Shown one piece after another: positions 31,647-41,204 of a DNA stretch of 64,000 nucleotides (the stretch's first letter is position 1; each line of letters starts with the position of its first letter). The notes beneath the pieces are model-generated. The model saw only the letters and a program-made list of their open reading frames with translations. It ran no database searches and was not told the origin of the DNA. Where the stretch lies: NCBI GenBank assembly GCA_944323255.1, contig CALURU010000001.1, forward strand, positions 62,001-126,000, written 5' to 3'. A program made the position numbers and the translations under genes. The DNA comes from Candidatus Gastranaerophilales bacterium. GTDB lineage: Bacteria > Cyanobacteriota > Vampirovibrionia > Gastranaerophilales > Gastranaerophilaceae.

Positions 31647-33329
31647 ATGAGAAGCGACAGTATTAAAAAAGGCGTTGCCAGAACTCCACACAGAAGCTTA
31701 TTAATGGCAACGGGAGTCTCTAAAAAGAATATGGATTCTCCATTTATTGGTATAGCAAGTTCTTTTTCAGATCTTGTACCTGGGCATATCGGGATGAGGG
31801 ATTTAGAAAGACAAATTGAAAAAGGAATTCATTCCGGAGGCGGTCAGGCGTTTATTTTCGGTGTTCCTGCTGTATGTGACGGGATTTCTATGGGGCATAG
31901 CGGTATGCAGTATTCGCTTCCTTCAAGAGATTTGATTGCAGACTGTATTGAAACCGTTGCAAATGCCCATCAGCTTGACGGACTTGTCTTACTCTCAAAT
32001 TGCGACAAGATTACACCGGGAATGCTTATTGCTGCTGCTAGAATCAATATTCCTTCAATTATTGTAACAGCAGGTCCTATGCTTGACGGTGAGAGCAGGT
32101 GCGAAAAACTTACTATGATAAAAGGAGCTTTTGAAGCAATAGGTAAGTACAGGAATGGTGAAATTACGGAAGAAAGGCTTATTGAGTTAGAAGAGGCTTC
32201 CTGCCCTTCTGCCGGTGCTTGCCAGGGACTTTATACTGCAAATACAATGGCGTGTTTAACGGAAGTTATGGGTATGAGCCTTCCGTATTGTGCAACTTCT
32301 GCGGCTGTATCTTCTGAGAAAAGAAGAATTGCGTTTGAGAGCGGAGTGCAAATCGTTGAATGGGTTAAAGAAGATAAAAAGCCTTTGGATATCTTGACTA
32401 GAGATACGCTTCGAAATGCTATAATAGCCGATTTGGCAATGGGCGGTTCAACAAACTCTTTCCTGCATATTCTTGCACTTGCTAACGCTGCAGGGGTAAA
32501 TGTAGAGGAAAAACCAGGGGGAAATGCAGGAGTAAATCCCTCTGAAAATTCACCGCTTGTTACCCTTAAAGACTTTGAAGAACTTTCCTATAAAATCCAC
32601 CAATTTGTAAAATTAGAGCCGTCTTCAAATATAACAATGACAGGTTTTCATAACGCAGGTGGCATTCCTGCAGTAGTGGATGAACTTATCAAAAGTGTGC
32701 CTGAATTTGTCCCGAATCGTGAATTTGCAGGTGTTTATTCCGACAAAAAAGTAATTCATCCGTATTCAGAGCCTTTTACCACAAAACCGGGGCTTGGTAT
32801 TTTGTACGGTAACATTGCGCCTGAAGGCTCTGTTATCAAAATTTCTGCTGTAGATGAAAGTTGTTATGAGTTTGAGGGAACAGCAAAAGTTTTTGATTCA
32901 GAAGAAGAAGCTATGAGTGCTTTGGAAAATGATTTAATTAAAGCAGGAGATGTTGTTGTTATACGTTACGAAGGACCTAAGGGCGGTCCCGGCATGAGAG
33001 AAATGCTTGCGCCGACTTCTCTTCTTGTAGGTAAAGGACTTGGAACAAAGGCTGCATTGATTACTGACGGCAGGTTTTCTGGGGGGACAAGAGGAATCTG
33101 TGTCGGACATATTTGTCCGGAAGCTGCTGATGGCGGAGTTATTGCGCTTATTAAAGACAGTGATAAGATTAAGATTGATATTAATAAACGTACTCTTGAT
33201 CTGGTTGTATCTGATGAAGAACTTGAAAAAAGGCGCAGAGAGCTTAAACCTTTTGTATCAAATGCCACAGGATATTTGAAAAAATATGCACAAACTGTTC
33301 AGGATGCAAGTCATGGAGCAATTGTTTAA
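31647..33329 (+). CDS. ilvD: Dihydroxy-acid dehydratase
   Basis: Dehydrates 2,3-dihydroxy acids to 2-oxo acids in valine, isoleucine and leucine synthesis; a cytosolic Fe-S enzyme. The 560-residue length is normal. The cysteine motifs are all present: [12 protein letters not shown] (near 114), [16 protein letters not shown] (near 190) and [15 protein letters not shown] (near 480), together with the [12 protein letters not shown] block. The ribosome site AAGGGA lies 8 bases before the ATG. No other branched-chain amino acid gene is adjacent. The folate enzyme gene follows after 13 bases. Confidence 0.96.
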   Translation: MRSDSIKKGVARTPHRSLLMATGVSKKNMDSPFIGIASSFSDLVPGHIGMRDLERQIEKGIHSGGGQAFIFGVPAVCDGISMGHSGMQYSLPSRDLIADCIETVANAHQLDGLVLLSNCDKITPGMLIAAARINIPSIIVTAGPMLDGESRCEKLTMIKGAFEAIGKYRNGEITEERLIELEEASCPSAGACQGLYTANTMACLTEVMGMSLPYCATSAAVSSEKRRIAFESGVQIVEWVKEDKKPLDILTRDTLRNAIIADLAMGGSTNSFLHILALANAAGVNVEEKPGGNAGVNPSENSPLVTLKDFEELSYKIHQFVKLEPSSNITMTGFHNAGGIPAVVDELIKSVPEFVPNREFAGVYSDKKVIHPYSEPFTTKPGLGILYGNIAPEGSVIKISAVDESCYEFEGTAKVFDSEEEAMSALENDLIKAGDVVVIRYEGPKGGPGMREMLAPTSLLVGKGLGTKAALITDGRFSGGTRGICVGHICPEAADGGVIALIKDSDKIKIDINKRTLDLVVSDEELEKRRRELKPFVSNATGYLKKYAQTVQDASHGAIV

Positions 33330-33342
33330 TAAGGTCTAAATC

Positions 33343-33852
33343 ATGGATAAAAACTTTCTTCGCAAATGGGCTATAGAAAATAGAACTAAATATATAGATA
33401 GTGAAAAATTGGTTCAAGCTCTTAAAAATTCAGAAATATATAAGATTTCTAAGAATATTATGATTTTTTATCCTCTAAAGAGCGAAGTTAATCTTCTTTC
33501 TCTTCTGGAGGATAAAACTAAAAATTTCTATTTGCCAAGAGTTTCAAAGGATAATTTAAGTTGTTGCCCATATATCTGTGGTGATGATCTTTGTCTATCC
33601 AGGTATAATGTGTATGAACCATTAACTCCGGAGTGTAATAAAAATATTATTGATCTTGTTGTTGTTCCTGCACTATGTTGTGACATTAATAATTATAGAC
33701 TCGGCTATGGCGGCGGTTTCTATGATAGATTCTTAAAAGATTTCTCTGGCAAAAAAGTTGTTTGTTTGCCTAAAGCTTTAATTGTAAAAACTGTTTATCC
33801 GGATGAATATGATGTGCCGGTTGACTTGGTTATTACAGAGTGTAACTGTTAG
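33343..33852 (+). CDS. 5-formyltetrahydrofolate cyclo-ligase
   Basis: Converts 5-formyl-THF to 5,10-methenyl-THF with ATP (cytosolic). The 169 residues show the family landmarks: an N-terminal Arg/Lys segment (LRKWAIENR), FYPLKSEVN near 45, VPALCCD near 108 and the ATP/substrate loop YRLGYGGGFYDRFL near 118-131. It starts 13 bases after ilvD, probably in the same transcript. Its stop codon shares bases with the convergent small gene at 33849. Confidence 0.92.
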   Translation: MDKNFLRKWAIENRTKYIDSEKLVQALKNSEIYKISKNIMIFYPLKSEVNLLSLLEDKTKNFYLPRVSKDNLSCCPYICGDDLCLSRYNVYEPLTPECNKNIIDLVVVPALCCDINNYRLGYGGGFYDRFLKDFSGKKVVCLPKALIVKTVYPDEYDVPVDLVITECNC

Positions 33853-34013
33853 CTTGCTCTCCGCATCAAGTCAGATAGTTTGACATTTTTATTTTTAATA
33901 GAAGGCTCTGCTTTCTTTATAACCTTAGGTGCCTTTAATTGCGATAACCCTATTTTCTGTGGCTCTTTTTCAAATATTAAAATTTTATTTAAAATAATCT
34001 GTAATATATTCAT
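33849..34013 (-). CDS. Small basic protein (54 residues), unknown
   Basis: The ATG at 34013 follows an AGGAG ribosome site 6 bases away, and a TATAAT box lies at 34038-34033. The product is short, Lys-rich and Ile/Leu-rich at the N-terminus (MNILQIILNKILIFEKEP), with a C-terminal VKLSDLMRRAS. It fills most of an otherwise empty 290-bp gap, and its stop overlaps the end of the folate gene. No similarity recognised. Confidence 0.55.
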   Translation of the reverse strand: MNILQIILNKILIFEKEPQKIGLSQLKAPKVIKKAEPSIKNKNVKLSDLMRRAS

Positions 34014-34140
34014 GATAGTCTCCTTATGAAATATTATACAACACTTTATTATTTACTTATCATACATTAAAACTATTTTTTTTATCGAAATCATTATACA
34101 TTATGCTAAGATATAATTATACAATGTGTAGGATATAGAT

Positions 34141-34854
34141 TTGAATACTGGTTTTTATAAAGATTTAGATACTAATTTTGAAAAGGCTTGCAATTTGTCT
34201 GAAAAAGAGTTTTCTCATAGTGAATTGCTGTATTTATTAAAAGTTGGTAATATACCTGAAAAACAAATAGCTGCTTTAAAATTTGATTATGTTGATAATG
34301 AAGAGGAGGCTCAACTTCTTTTGTCCAACTTAACAGGCTGTGACGGAAAGATAAGAGAAGCTATTGCTTTGAAAATATATCAAATGCTTTCTAAAAGTAA
34401 CGATACAAGAAATTTCTTTGCTTCATTGCCATCTAAAGTTTATGCGGATGCAACAATCGATATAAATGCTAATATTTGTAGGTTAGTTACAGACAGCGTA
34501 ACTTTTTTAAGGTGCAATTCCGAATTTGCACATGAGTATACGGAATATTTACTTCAATATTCATTACAAGCTTTAAATACTCTTGATGCATTCGGCTTTC
34601 GTGATAAAAAATATGTTGTAAACAAGCAATTGTTTAAATTATACTGGTGTCTGGAATCTTTAAGAAATTTTTATCAATATGCCGAAGAAGAGCAGCTTTT
34701 GAATGTCCTCACTCGTTCAGCTTCCCAAAGTGAATATACTATAAGAGAAAAAGTAGCTCAAATAGTTATGCTATCTGATAAATATTCCGATTTACAAGAG
34801 CTTCTTAGAAATGATAATAACTATTATGTAAGAGCTGTATTTTTAAATCATTAA
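34141..34854 (+). CDS. Unknown all-helical protein (HEAT-like)
   Basis: 237 residues. It starts with TTG behind an AGGA ribosome site; no better start was seen. The sequence alternates amphipathic helices with acidic turns (QIAALKFDYVDNEEEAQLLLSN and similar split elements), suggesting a HEAT-like or armadillo-like solenoid. No signal peptide or membrane segment. Its end overlaps the convergent gene at 34843 by 12 bases. Function unknown. Confidence 0.65.
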   Translation: MNTGFYKDLDTNFEKACNLSEKEFSHSELLYLLKVGNIPEKQIAALKFDYVDNEEEAQLLLSNLTGCDGKIREAIALKIYQMLSKSNDTRNFFASLPSKVYADATIDINANICRLVTDSVTFLRCNSEFAHEYTEYLLQYSLQALNTLDAFGFRDKKYVVNKQLFKLYWCLESLRNFYQYAEEEQLLNVLTRSASQSEYTIREKVAQIVMLSDKYSDLQELLRNDNNYYVRAVFLNH

Positions 34855-35751
34855 TGCATCTTCCAATAAATCCAAATGGTCATCAAGCAGGAAGTCTGCA
34901 AACTCTTTTGTGTCGACTTGAGCTGCTACGATTGATAATAAATCGTCCGGAAGAAGTGATACCATATCAATCATAGTATCTTTTTCCAAATATATCATAG
35001 GTTTAACCATTTCTGTTTTCATAAGTGTTGATAACATATTTACGTATGTTTCATTTTCGAAAAGCTGTAAATAGTCAGGATTCTGCTTGGTTAATTGGAA
35101 TGTAAGCTGTCTTTGTACATTCGGATCAATTGCAGACATAAAATCTCTGTACTGGTCAATAGGCAATTGTTCTATACTCTTAATTAAGTCTAACGGATTA
35201 GTTTCTTCTGAAGGTTTGCCGGTTATGCCTTCTACAAATTTCTGCATAACTTCAGGCGGCATTGCTTTCAATTGATTTATAACATCGTATTTCTCTAATT
35301 TTTCATTCTGGAAAAATGCTGCTAAGTCATCTTCTGTAAACATCATTACGATTTCTTGTAGTGGAAATGCTCCAAGAATAACATTAACAAGTTCTTCAAT
35401 ATCTACTTCCATAAGCATTGATAAGAGTTTTTCTTTAGTAAAAAAGTACATACCCATTACAAGATCTTCTTTTTCCAATAAAGGAAGTACCATTAATCTT
35501 GTTTTATCGTCCATATTATGAAGTATTACAAATTTATTCTCGACATCGGCAAGTTTGAATATCTTTATTAATTTAGCAGGAGAATTATACATTTCACGGG
35601 CATAATTTATAGCCTGCGTATTACCTTGAGCAGCTTCGGCTTCAATGATTTCATCAACAGTTTTTAAACCATAGTCCTGAATCATTCGGGATGAGGTTAT
35701 ATTCAATCGTTCTGCAAACAATTTCATATTTGTGTCTAAAACTATTGACAT
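34843..35751 (-). CDS. Unknown helical-repeat protein, FliG/MgtE-N-like in pattern
   Basis: 302 residues, very rich in Leu, Met, Asp and Glu. Short helices carry recurring LLPLLEKEDLV, VSLLPDDLLSIVA and FADFLLDDHLDLLEDAL elements. This pattern is like the right-handed helical superhelix of MgtE N-domains and FliG, but I see no FliG C-terminal charged-residue signature, so I do not call it FliG. Cytosolic. Its promoter has the shared site B signature. Function unknown. Confidence 0.7.
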   Translation of the reverse strand: MSIVLDTNMKLFAERLNITSSRMIQDYGLKTVDEIIEAEAAQGNTQAINYAREMYNSPAKLIKIFKLADVENKFVILHNMDDKTRLMVLPLLEKEDLVMGMYFFTKEKLLSMLMEVDIEELVNVILGAFPLQEIVMMFTEDDLAAFFQNEKLEKYDVINQLKAMPPEVMQKFVEGITGKPSEETNPLDLIKSIEQLPIDQYRDFMSAIDPNVQRQLTFQLTKQNPDYLQLFENETYVNMLSTLMKTEMVKPMIYLEKDTMIDMVSLLPDDLLSIVAAQVDTKEFADFLLDDHLDLLEDALMI

Positions 35752-35773
35752 GTACTCTCCTTTTTTACTCTCT

Positions 35774-35808
35774 TATATATATAAAGTATTTATTTTTTTA
35801 ATAATTGC
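35774..35808 (-). promoter_or_regulatory. Shared promoter signature, site B
   Basis: Minus strand: GCAATT begins at 35808 and ACTTTATATATATA begins at 35787 (21 bases on). The upstream element ACAAATCTTTACAA begins at 35827, 19 bases before GCAATT, the same spacing as at site A. It overlaps the -35 region of the divergent hydrolase promoter. Confidence 0.65.
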
Positions 35809-35823
35809 CTTTTTTGTAAAGAT

Positions 35824-35852
35824 TTGTAACAATGAATTTAATATGTTATAAT
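35824..35852 (+). promoter_or_regulatory. Promoter of the alpha/beta hydrolase gene
   Basis: TTGTAA (35824-35829), a 17-base spacer and TATAAT (35847-35852) with a nearby TG. The ATG at 35862 is 9 bases further on, so the leader is at most 2-3 bases. Confidence 0.65.
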
Positions 35853-35861
35853 AAACTATGT

Positions 35862-36617
35862 ATGAAAAGAGTTATACTTATTTTAACATTATTTTTGATG
35901 ATTTTAAATCCTGTTTTAGCAGCAAACAGTGTTAAAAAGGAGTTGACAGTACAATCTGTTGACGGATTTAGTATAAAGGCTACTTTTGAGTATCCAAAAG
36001 TAAAAGGAAAGAAAGAGTTTTCGACGGTAGTACTTTTACATTCTCTCGGGTATTCATCAGAGTGGTGGGAAACTTTGCCGAATGAGTTGATTGAAAGTGG
36101 TTATGCTGTTTTGCAAATTGATCTTAGAGGGCATGGAAAGAGTGTTTATAATTCAAAACTGGAGCGGATGTCCTGGAAAAGTATGACTAATACTGCTTAT
36201 GCAAAATACCCGGAAGATGTTGCAAAAGTTATTGAATATGTAAAATCAGAAAACAGTAAAAAAGTATTTTTTAAAGACTGGGCTATAGTTGGTGCTGATA
36301 TAGGTGGAAGTACTGCAATTCTTTCGGCAGATTTAATTTCTTATAAACCTAAAACAATAGTTATTTTATCACCGGTAGTTAATACCAGAGGTCTTTATGT
36401 CCCGGTAAAGCTGGCTAATCTTACTAATATTGATATTTTTTGTATTTTAGGTACGGATGATTTTGAATCTAAAGAGGCTGCAGAATATTTAAAGAAGTTT
36501 GCTCAGGCGGCTTTTGTTACGTATACTTCTGAATCGAAATCAATGGGTATGATAATGCTTAAAAACGATGTTTCCCTTGCAAAAATTATAACCGGCTGGT
36601 TGAAAGAGTATTTATAA
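35862..36617 (+). CDS. Secreted alpha/beta-fold hydrolase
   Basis: 251 residues from the ATG at 35862, chosen because it gives a clean signal peptide (KRVILILTLFLMILNPVLA); an in-frame upstream start at 35832 falls inside the promoter. The alpha/beta-hydrolase core is visible: STVVLLHSLGYSSEWWETLP (oxyanion region), LQIDLRGHGKS and a conserved turn FCILGTDDFES near the acid position. The usual nucleophile elbow GxSxG is altered to VGADIGGSTA (near 140), so the catalytic serine is uncertain. Substrate unknown; periplasmic or exported. Confidence 0.75.
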   Translation: MKRVILILTLFLMILNPVLAANSVKKELTVQSVDGFSIKATFEYPKVKGKKEFSTVVLLHSLGYSSEWWETLPNELIESGYAVLQIDLRGHGKSVYNSKLERMSWKSMTNTAYAKYPEDVAKVIEYVKSENSKKVFFKDWAIVGADIGGSTAILSADLISYKPKTIVILSPVVNTRGLYVPVKLANLTNIDIFCILGTDDFESKEAAEYLKKFAQAAFVTYTSESKSMGMIMLKNDVSLAKIITGWLKEYL

Positions 36618-37307
36618 ATTAGCACTGCCTGTTTCTTGAATTTTATTCAAGACCTGCTTTGTTCCTTCGAAGTTACGACACAATTTTATAACAAATTCAA
36701 TTGCTGATTTGTCCTGCTGTATAGCATCTTTAAGTTTATAAATATCCGCAAGTTGAAGTTTCTTAGTATCAGTTTCTTCAAACAGGTATTTCCTTAGCAG
36801 TTTCTGTGATTCTCGGTCAAGCCCTGCAATATTGTGTTTATATGCATACCAGTTATAAAATTGGTAGATAAAATAGTATTTATTTATATTCCCTTTGGAA
36901 AGAACGAATCTTGCTTGGGTTTTAAATTTTATTTTTTTGTCAACTGCTAAAGATATGTACAAAGCTTTTGCGCCGCTTGCAGGGTATATAAATCCTTCAT
37001 TTTCTCCTATGGGATTAAGTATTGCTGCTGCATTTTCCGTAAATGTAACTTCTGTGTCACATTTTTTTATATAGTCTAAAATCTCTTCAGGGTTATAGTT
37101 ATATGTTTTTAAAATTTGATTGATTTCTGCTTCTATTTTTAATTTTTCATTTTCAGCAATAGTACTCAGATTAATGCTGCACCCGTCCATATAATGTGTT
37201 TTTTTTCTGGATGTGTTTTTCACGCCTAATGTCTTGGACAGTTTGAGTCTCAATATTTTTTCTTGTATAGAAAAGATTTTATACAATATGGTATTAAATA
37301 GATTCAT
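36612..37307 (-). CDS. Unknown cytosolic protein
   Basis: 231 residues overlapping the upstream 622-residue gene by 14 bases, so the two form an operon. The protein is mixed alpha/beta, basic at the N-terminus (FSIQEKILRLKLSKTL), and contains GFIYPASGAKALYISLAVDKK (about 114-134). No signal peptide or membrane segment. The end overlaps the hydrolase gene by 6 bases. Not recognised. Confidence 0.65.
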   Translation of the reverse strand: MNLFNTILYKIFSIQEKILRLKLSKTLGVKNTSRKKTHYMDGCSINLSTIAENEKLKIEAEINQILKTYNYNPEEILDYIKKCDTEVTFTENAAAILNPIGENEGFIYPASGAKALYISLAVDKKIKFKTQARFVLSKGNINKYYFIYQFYNWYAYKHNIAGLDRESQKLLRKYLFEETDTKKLQLADIYKLKDAIQQDKSAIEFVIKLCRNFEGTKQVLNKIQETGSANL

Positions 37308-39162
37308 AATTTCCTTCTATATTTTTTATCTGTTTAGCTGCTGCATAGCATAAGCCCTTTGTCTGATTTCGGTTTTCTGTTAATTTCGTAACATATTCTT
37401 TATTAACTATACTGCAAATGTATACAAAAGAGCTGTCTGAACACTTTTCGCTGATCTTTATAAGAGTATTCAAATCATATGAACGTATTATTGTTGTAAG
37501 CTGTGGGCGAAGATGCTTAAATCCGGAATAATCAAGTATAATTCTAATAGCGTCACTGCCATATGTTTCAATAGCTTTTTCTACACCTGTTTCGACTATG
37601 TCTCTTGCAATTTTGACCGGATTATTTTGAGGTGCAGACGTTAGTGTTTTTTCTTGAAAAGCTTTTGTTTTTATAGTTTGTGTTGTTTTTTCTTTAGAAT
37701 TTTCAATCTCTGTTGTATCTTGAAGTTTACCAAGATTTACAGGGTTGAATTCTTTCGTGGTTGTGTATTTAGCACTTGAGCCATTATTATATGTAATATT
37801 TATGTTCTGTTCTTTTTGCGGGCTTTCCACCTTTATTGTATATTCATTTTTTGCTTCAAGTTTTGCTTTAATTTCTTTTACTTCAGCAAATTCCGGATTT
37901 GTTTCGATTTCTTTTTTTACCCCTGCCGTAACCTTTTGATAATCATTGAATTGTTTTGCTGTTTTTTCCCAGTTTGATAAGAATTCTGCTTTTTGTTCTG
38001 CATTCAAATTAATATTATTAAGAGCTCCTTTTCCAATACCTTGAGCCGTTGCAGTGTAATATTCATTGCTCATAAGTGATAAAAGGGCTTGTTCTTCTGC
38101 TGTTAATTTCTCTCCGTTTTGCTGCTTAATGAGCGCTTTTTCGTACATTATTCTGTCAGCTTCATACTTAGCTTGGTATGCTAGTAATGCACTTTCAGAT
38201 TTATATTCTGCAAATGCCTGCGTAAAATTGCTTAATGATGTCGCTTCAACAATATCTCCAACATTTTTATAGTCGTTGATTAATTCTTTAGTAAGTGAAT
38301 AGCTAACATAATCTGCGGTTTTTGTTTGCTCCTCTTTATCGCATCTTGTCTCAAGAACTGTACGAGCGCCATACTCCATATCTTTGGAATCAAGTATGAT
38401 CATTGCTCTAACAGCAGTTTTAGAATCTTTTTGAGCAGATATATCTATAAATCTGCCACGCATAATGTGCTGGTGGCGCCTCATTATTCTGGCAGTTTCT
38501 TTTTCTCTTTCTTCTTCCGGAAGAGTTTTTACTTCTTCAAGTTCGTTTTTTAATTCTTTATCAGCATTTTCCCTGCTCTTTTTTAATCTGTTTTTCTTTT
38601 CTGTTTCACTGCATTTGTCAAAGTCTTGACCTAAGTCATTATTAATATCACTGCTTTCTTTTTCAAACTCTTCTATATTATTGAAATTTTTGTCCTGAAG
38701 AGCCTGATATAAGTTGCTTGCATATTTACTGATTAAATTATCTAAATTAGCATTTTTATTGATTTTATTTTCGTCCATTAGTGATTCGAATCTGGTAATT
38801 GTGTATTTGATAATTTTAATTACTAAATTCTTATTTTGTAAAGATAATCTGTCAAATGCTTCCGGTGACAAGCAGGTTACTTTTTCTAAGAGACCGTTGT
38901 TAATTAATTTGCCAATATCTACATATTTTGCGGGAATGTTTTTTAATGATTCTTCAAGTGCTTTTCTGCACATATCATTAGCAGGTTTATTTTCCTGAGT
39001 TTTTTCATTTGCTTTTTCAAACTTATCTTCAGGTTCGTCTGTTTTGCACTCTATTACTGGTGATGAGTCTTTTTTCTGAGAAGTAGAAACTTTTGTATCG
39101 GTGCTTTCTACGCCTAATATCTCTGTTTTTATGAAATTTTTTATCTCGCTTAAAAAACTCAT
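37294..39162 (-). CDS. Large unknown helical protein (622 residues), promoter with site C
   Basis: Highly charged, Lys/Glu-rich and predominantly helical with coiled-coil stretches (about 190-240: LKKSRENADKELKNELEEV). A Ser/Lys/Glu-rich linker occupies residues 20-65. The central part (about 250-420) has TRCDKEEQTKTADYV followed by KQQNGEKLTAEEQALLSL; the upstream gene product has CDKKETRESIAQKA and EFTEEEIQVLLEQQNF in the same order, so the two may be distant paralogues. No signal peptide. Function unknown. Confidence 0.7.
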   Translation of the reverse strand: MSFLSEIKNFIKTEILGVESTDTKVSTSQKKDSSPVIECKTDEPEDKFEKANEKTQENKPANDMCRKALEESLKNIPAKYVDIGKLINNGLLEKVTCLSPEAFDRLSLQNKNLVIKIIKYTITRFESLMDENKINKNANLDNLISKYASNLYQALQDKNFNNIEEFEKESSDINNDLGQDFDKCSETEKKNRLKKSRENADKELKNELEEVKTLPEEEREKETARIMRRHQHIMRGRFIDISAQKDSKTAVRAMIILDSKDMEYGARTVLETRCDKEEQTKTADYVSYSLTKELINDYKNVGDIVEATSLSNFTQAFAEYKSESALLAYQAKYEADRIMYEKALIKQQNGEKLTAEEQALLSLMSNEYYTATAQGIGKGALNNINLNAEQKAEFLSNWEKTAKQFNDYQKVTAGVKKEIETNPEFAEVKEIKAKLEAKNEYTIKVESPQKEQNINITYNNGSSAKYTTTKEFNPVNLGKLQDTTEIENSKEKTTQTIKTKAFQEKTLTSAPQNNPVKIARDIVETGVEKAIETYGSDAIRIILDYSGFKHLRPQLTTIIRSYDLNTLIKISEKCSDSSFVYICSIVNKEYVTKLTENRNQTKGLCYAAAKQIKNIEGNYESI

Positions 39163-39183
39163 TATAATACCTCGTTCCTAATA

Positions 39184-39218
39184 TACATATATAAAGTATT
39201 TATTTCTTATAAAATTGC
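39184..39218 (-). promoter_or_regulatory. Shared promoter signature, site C
   Basis: Minus strand: GCAATT begins at 39218 and ACTTTATATATGTA begins at 39197, again 21 bases apart. The start codon at 39162 is 35 bases on. Confidence 0.6.
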
Positions 39219-39236
39219 TTAATATTAAGAAATATT

Positions 39237-39264
39237 AAGCCCGTACTTTTATAAGTACGGGCTT
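39237..39264 (-). terminator. Terminator hairpin after the 624-residue gene
   Basis: A perfect 12-bp stem AAGCCCGTACTT / AAGTACGGGCTT with a 4-base loop. Only a weak U-rich tail follows on the minus strand. It separates the gene at 39283 from the site C promoter. Confidence 0.6.
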
Positions 39265-39282
39265 AATTTATATATGAGACAT

Positions 39283-41157
39283 TTAAACTGCTGCATTTTG
39301 TTTTTCAGTTTCTTCAAGTGTTTTTTGAAGTAGTTGCTTTTCATTATAAGATAAGTTCAGTTTTTGGATGTCGTCAGCATTTAACAGACCTTTTCTTATT
39401 AATTTTTGTGCCAGATATTTTCTTGCATTTGTAGGAAGTGCATTTAAGATACTAAGAGAATCAGTAACGCTTGCCAGGTATTTTTCAAGAGCCATCTTTA
39501 ATAATGGCGATCTGTCGAAAAATTCTTTAATTACTGTCAGTTTATCCTGATTAGTGTTTGCTGCTGCTAATTTAGCATTAAGCGTATTTGCAGTTTTTTG
39601 TTCATTCGGTTGTGAAATATTTTTTTCTACTCTGAATTTATTATCTTCCACTGTTGTATTTTGAATTTGCTGCTGCAAATATGTTAACCTTGTTGTATCA
39701 ACGCTTTCCTCTTTTTGAGCAAAGCCGTAATCAGGAATTTCTGTAGTTTCAGTTTTAACTTCTTGCGGTGGGTTTAATTCACTTGCTTCAGCTCCTGAAG
39801 AGACTTTTGTATAATTGCCATTGGTAGCCTTGTCTAAGTTTTTAGTCAGTTCTTCGGCAGAAATTTTAATACTATCAGGACATTTTTCTGCAAAATCTTT
39901 GATCTGTTCTAATATATCTTTATATGAAGGAAGTTTATAGCTGTCACGATTTAATATATCTAGATGTTCTTTTTTGAATTCATCGGATATATTGGTATTT
40001 TCTAATGTACCGATAAATTCACCGGAAGAAACACCAATTATAAAGTTTTGTTGTTCAAGTAAAACCTGTATTTCTTCTTCTGTAAATTCAGGTTCTATAC
40101 CTTTTGCTTTTGCTTCCTGTATCTTTTGATCGATTTTTTCAAGAATTTCTTTATTCTTTTCGTACCAGGCATTTCTAGCTTCGTCATATTCTTTGTGGGC
40201 ATTTGCTCTTGCTTCTTCACTCTGGTTTTCAGCAATGATTTTGCCGATTTGGGTTGCATCTTCCTGACTCATTGTCTCATCATTAATAATGTTTCCTTCA
40301 GCATCTCTTATAGGTGCTGTAGTGACTTCTCTAATGTATTCAGGATCTCCTGCTTTTTGAGCAATGCTTTCACGAGTTTCTTTTTTATCGCAGCTTGTCA
40401 TAACTGCATCAAGACCTTTTGCTCTATTGTCTGCATATAAAGATTTTATGACTTCAAGAAACAGTTCTTTTTCTTCCTCGGGAGAATTAATCAATAATCT
40501 TCCAAACGTTTGCAGTTGTGCTAATTTTTCTTTCTCTGTTGGTTTACGTTTTATGTTACCAAGTAGAATTTGATTAAACTTTGTTACAGCTTTTTTAAGC
40601 TCATCCATTGACATGTTATTGATATTGGCGTCTTTAGGAAGACAGCCTGTCTCAATAAGTCTTTCTAAAAGAGAAGACTTTTTAACATTTTGGTTGTGTT
40701 TTTTAAATCCATCAATTGTCCATCCTGTAGCCAAAGCAATCAAATAGTCTTTGCCTAAATCTCCGGCTTTTTTCCAGTCAATTTTATTATCTGAATAGGC
40801 ATCTTTGATAGCTTGCTCAAGTGCAGCCATAATTTTTTCTAATTTTTCTTCAGGTAATTTTTGAAGTTGCTCTTCATTTAAATTGCTAATATTATATAAA
40901 AGATTATTTTTTTTGATGTCCTCAACTGTAATGTTGTATTTCTTCAACCTTTCACAAAGTTTTTGGAGCTGCTTATCAAGCTCTGTTGCATTTGTTGAAT
41001 TCGTATTTGAGGTTTCAGTATTGTTCCCGTTATTATATTCTGCATCTACGTCATAAACAGAATTAGGGGCAGAAGTTTTTTCTGCGCCGCTTGTAGCTGC
41101 AGTTGTGTTATTATTCTGGTATCTATGTTCTGTTTGTTTTACACCATCTAATGCCAT
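39283..41157 (-). CDS. Large unknown helical protein (624 residues), promoter with site D
   Basis: The start is set at the ATG at 41157, which has GAGG 9 bases upstream; the in-frame ATG at 41172 lies within the promoter box. Residues 10-60 are Asn/Thr/Ser-rich and probably disordered. The rest is helical and charged, with a central CDKKETRESIAQKA / LLEQQNF region like that of the next gene. A C-terminal helical domain (about 540-620) contains LPTNARKYLAQKLIRKGLL. No signal peptide. Function unknown. Confidence 0.7.
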   Translation of the reverse strand: MALDGVKQTEHRYQNNNTTAATSGAEKTSAPNSVYDVDAEYNNGNNTETSNTNSTNATELDKQLQKLCERLKKYNITVEDIKKNNLLYNISNLNEEQLQKLPEEKLEKIMAALEQAIKDAYSDNKIDWKKAGDLGKDYLIALATGWTIDGFKKHNQNVKKSSLLERLIETGCLPKDANINNMSMDELKKAVTKFNQILLGNIKRKPTEKEKLAQLQTFGRLLINSPEEEKELFLEVIKSLYADNRAKGLDAVMTSCDKKETRESIAQKAGDPEYIREVTTAPIRDAEGNIINDETMSQEDATQIGKIIAENQSEEARANAHKEYDEARNAWYEKNKEILEKIDQKIQEAKAKGIEPEFTEEEIQVLLEQQNFIIGVSSGEFIGTLENTNISDEFKKEHLDILNRDSYKLPSYKDILEQIKDFAEKCPDSIKISAEELTKNLDKATNGNYTKVSSGAEASELNPPQEVKTETTEIPDYGFAQKEESVDTTRLTYLQQQIQNTTVEDNKFRVEKNISQPNEQKTANTLNAKLAAANTNQDKLTVIKEFFDRSPLLKMALEKYLASVTDSLSILNALPTNARKYLAQKLIRKGLLNADDIQKLNLSYNEKQLLQKTLEETEKQNAAV

Positions 41158-41169
41158 CTTTAAATACCT

Positions 41170-41204
41170 CATATATATAAAGTCTATATTTATTACTTAA
41201 TTTC
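41170..41204 (-). promoter_or_regulatory. Shared promoter signature, site D
   Basis: Minus strand: GAAATT begins at 41204 and ACTTTATATATATG begins at 41183, 21 bases apart. The start codon at 41157 is 26 bases on. Confidence 0.6.

Noticed and set aside
34843-35751. Calling the helical-repeat protein FliG or MgtE
   Set aside because: The helix pattern is similar, but the FliG C-terminal charged motif and any membrane domain of MgtE are missing.
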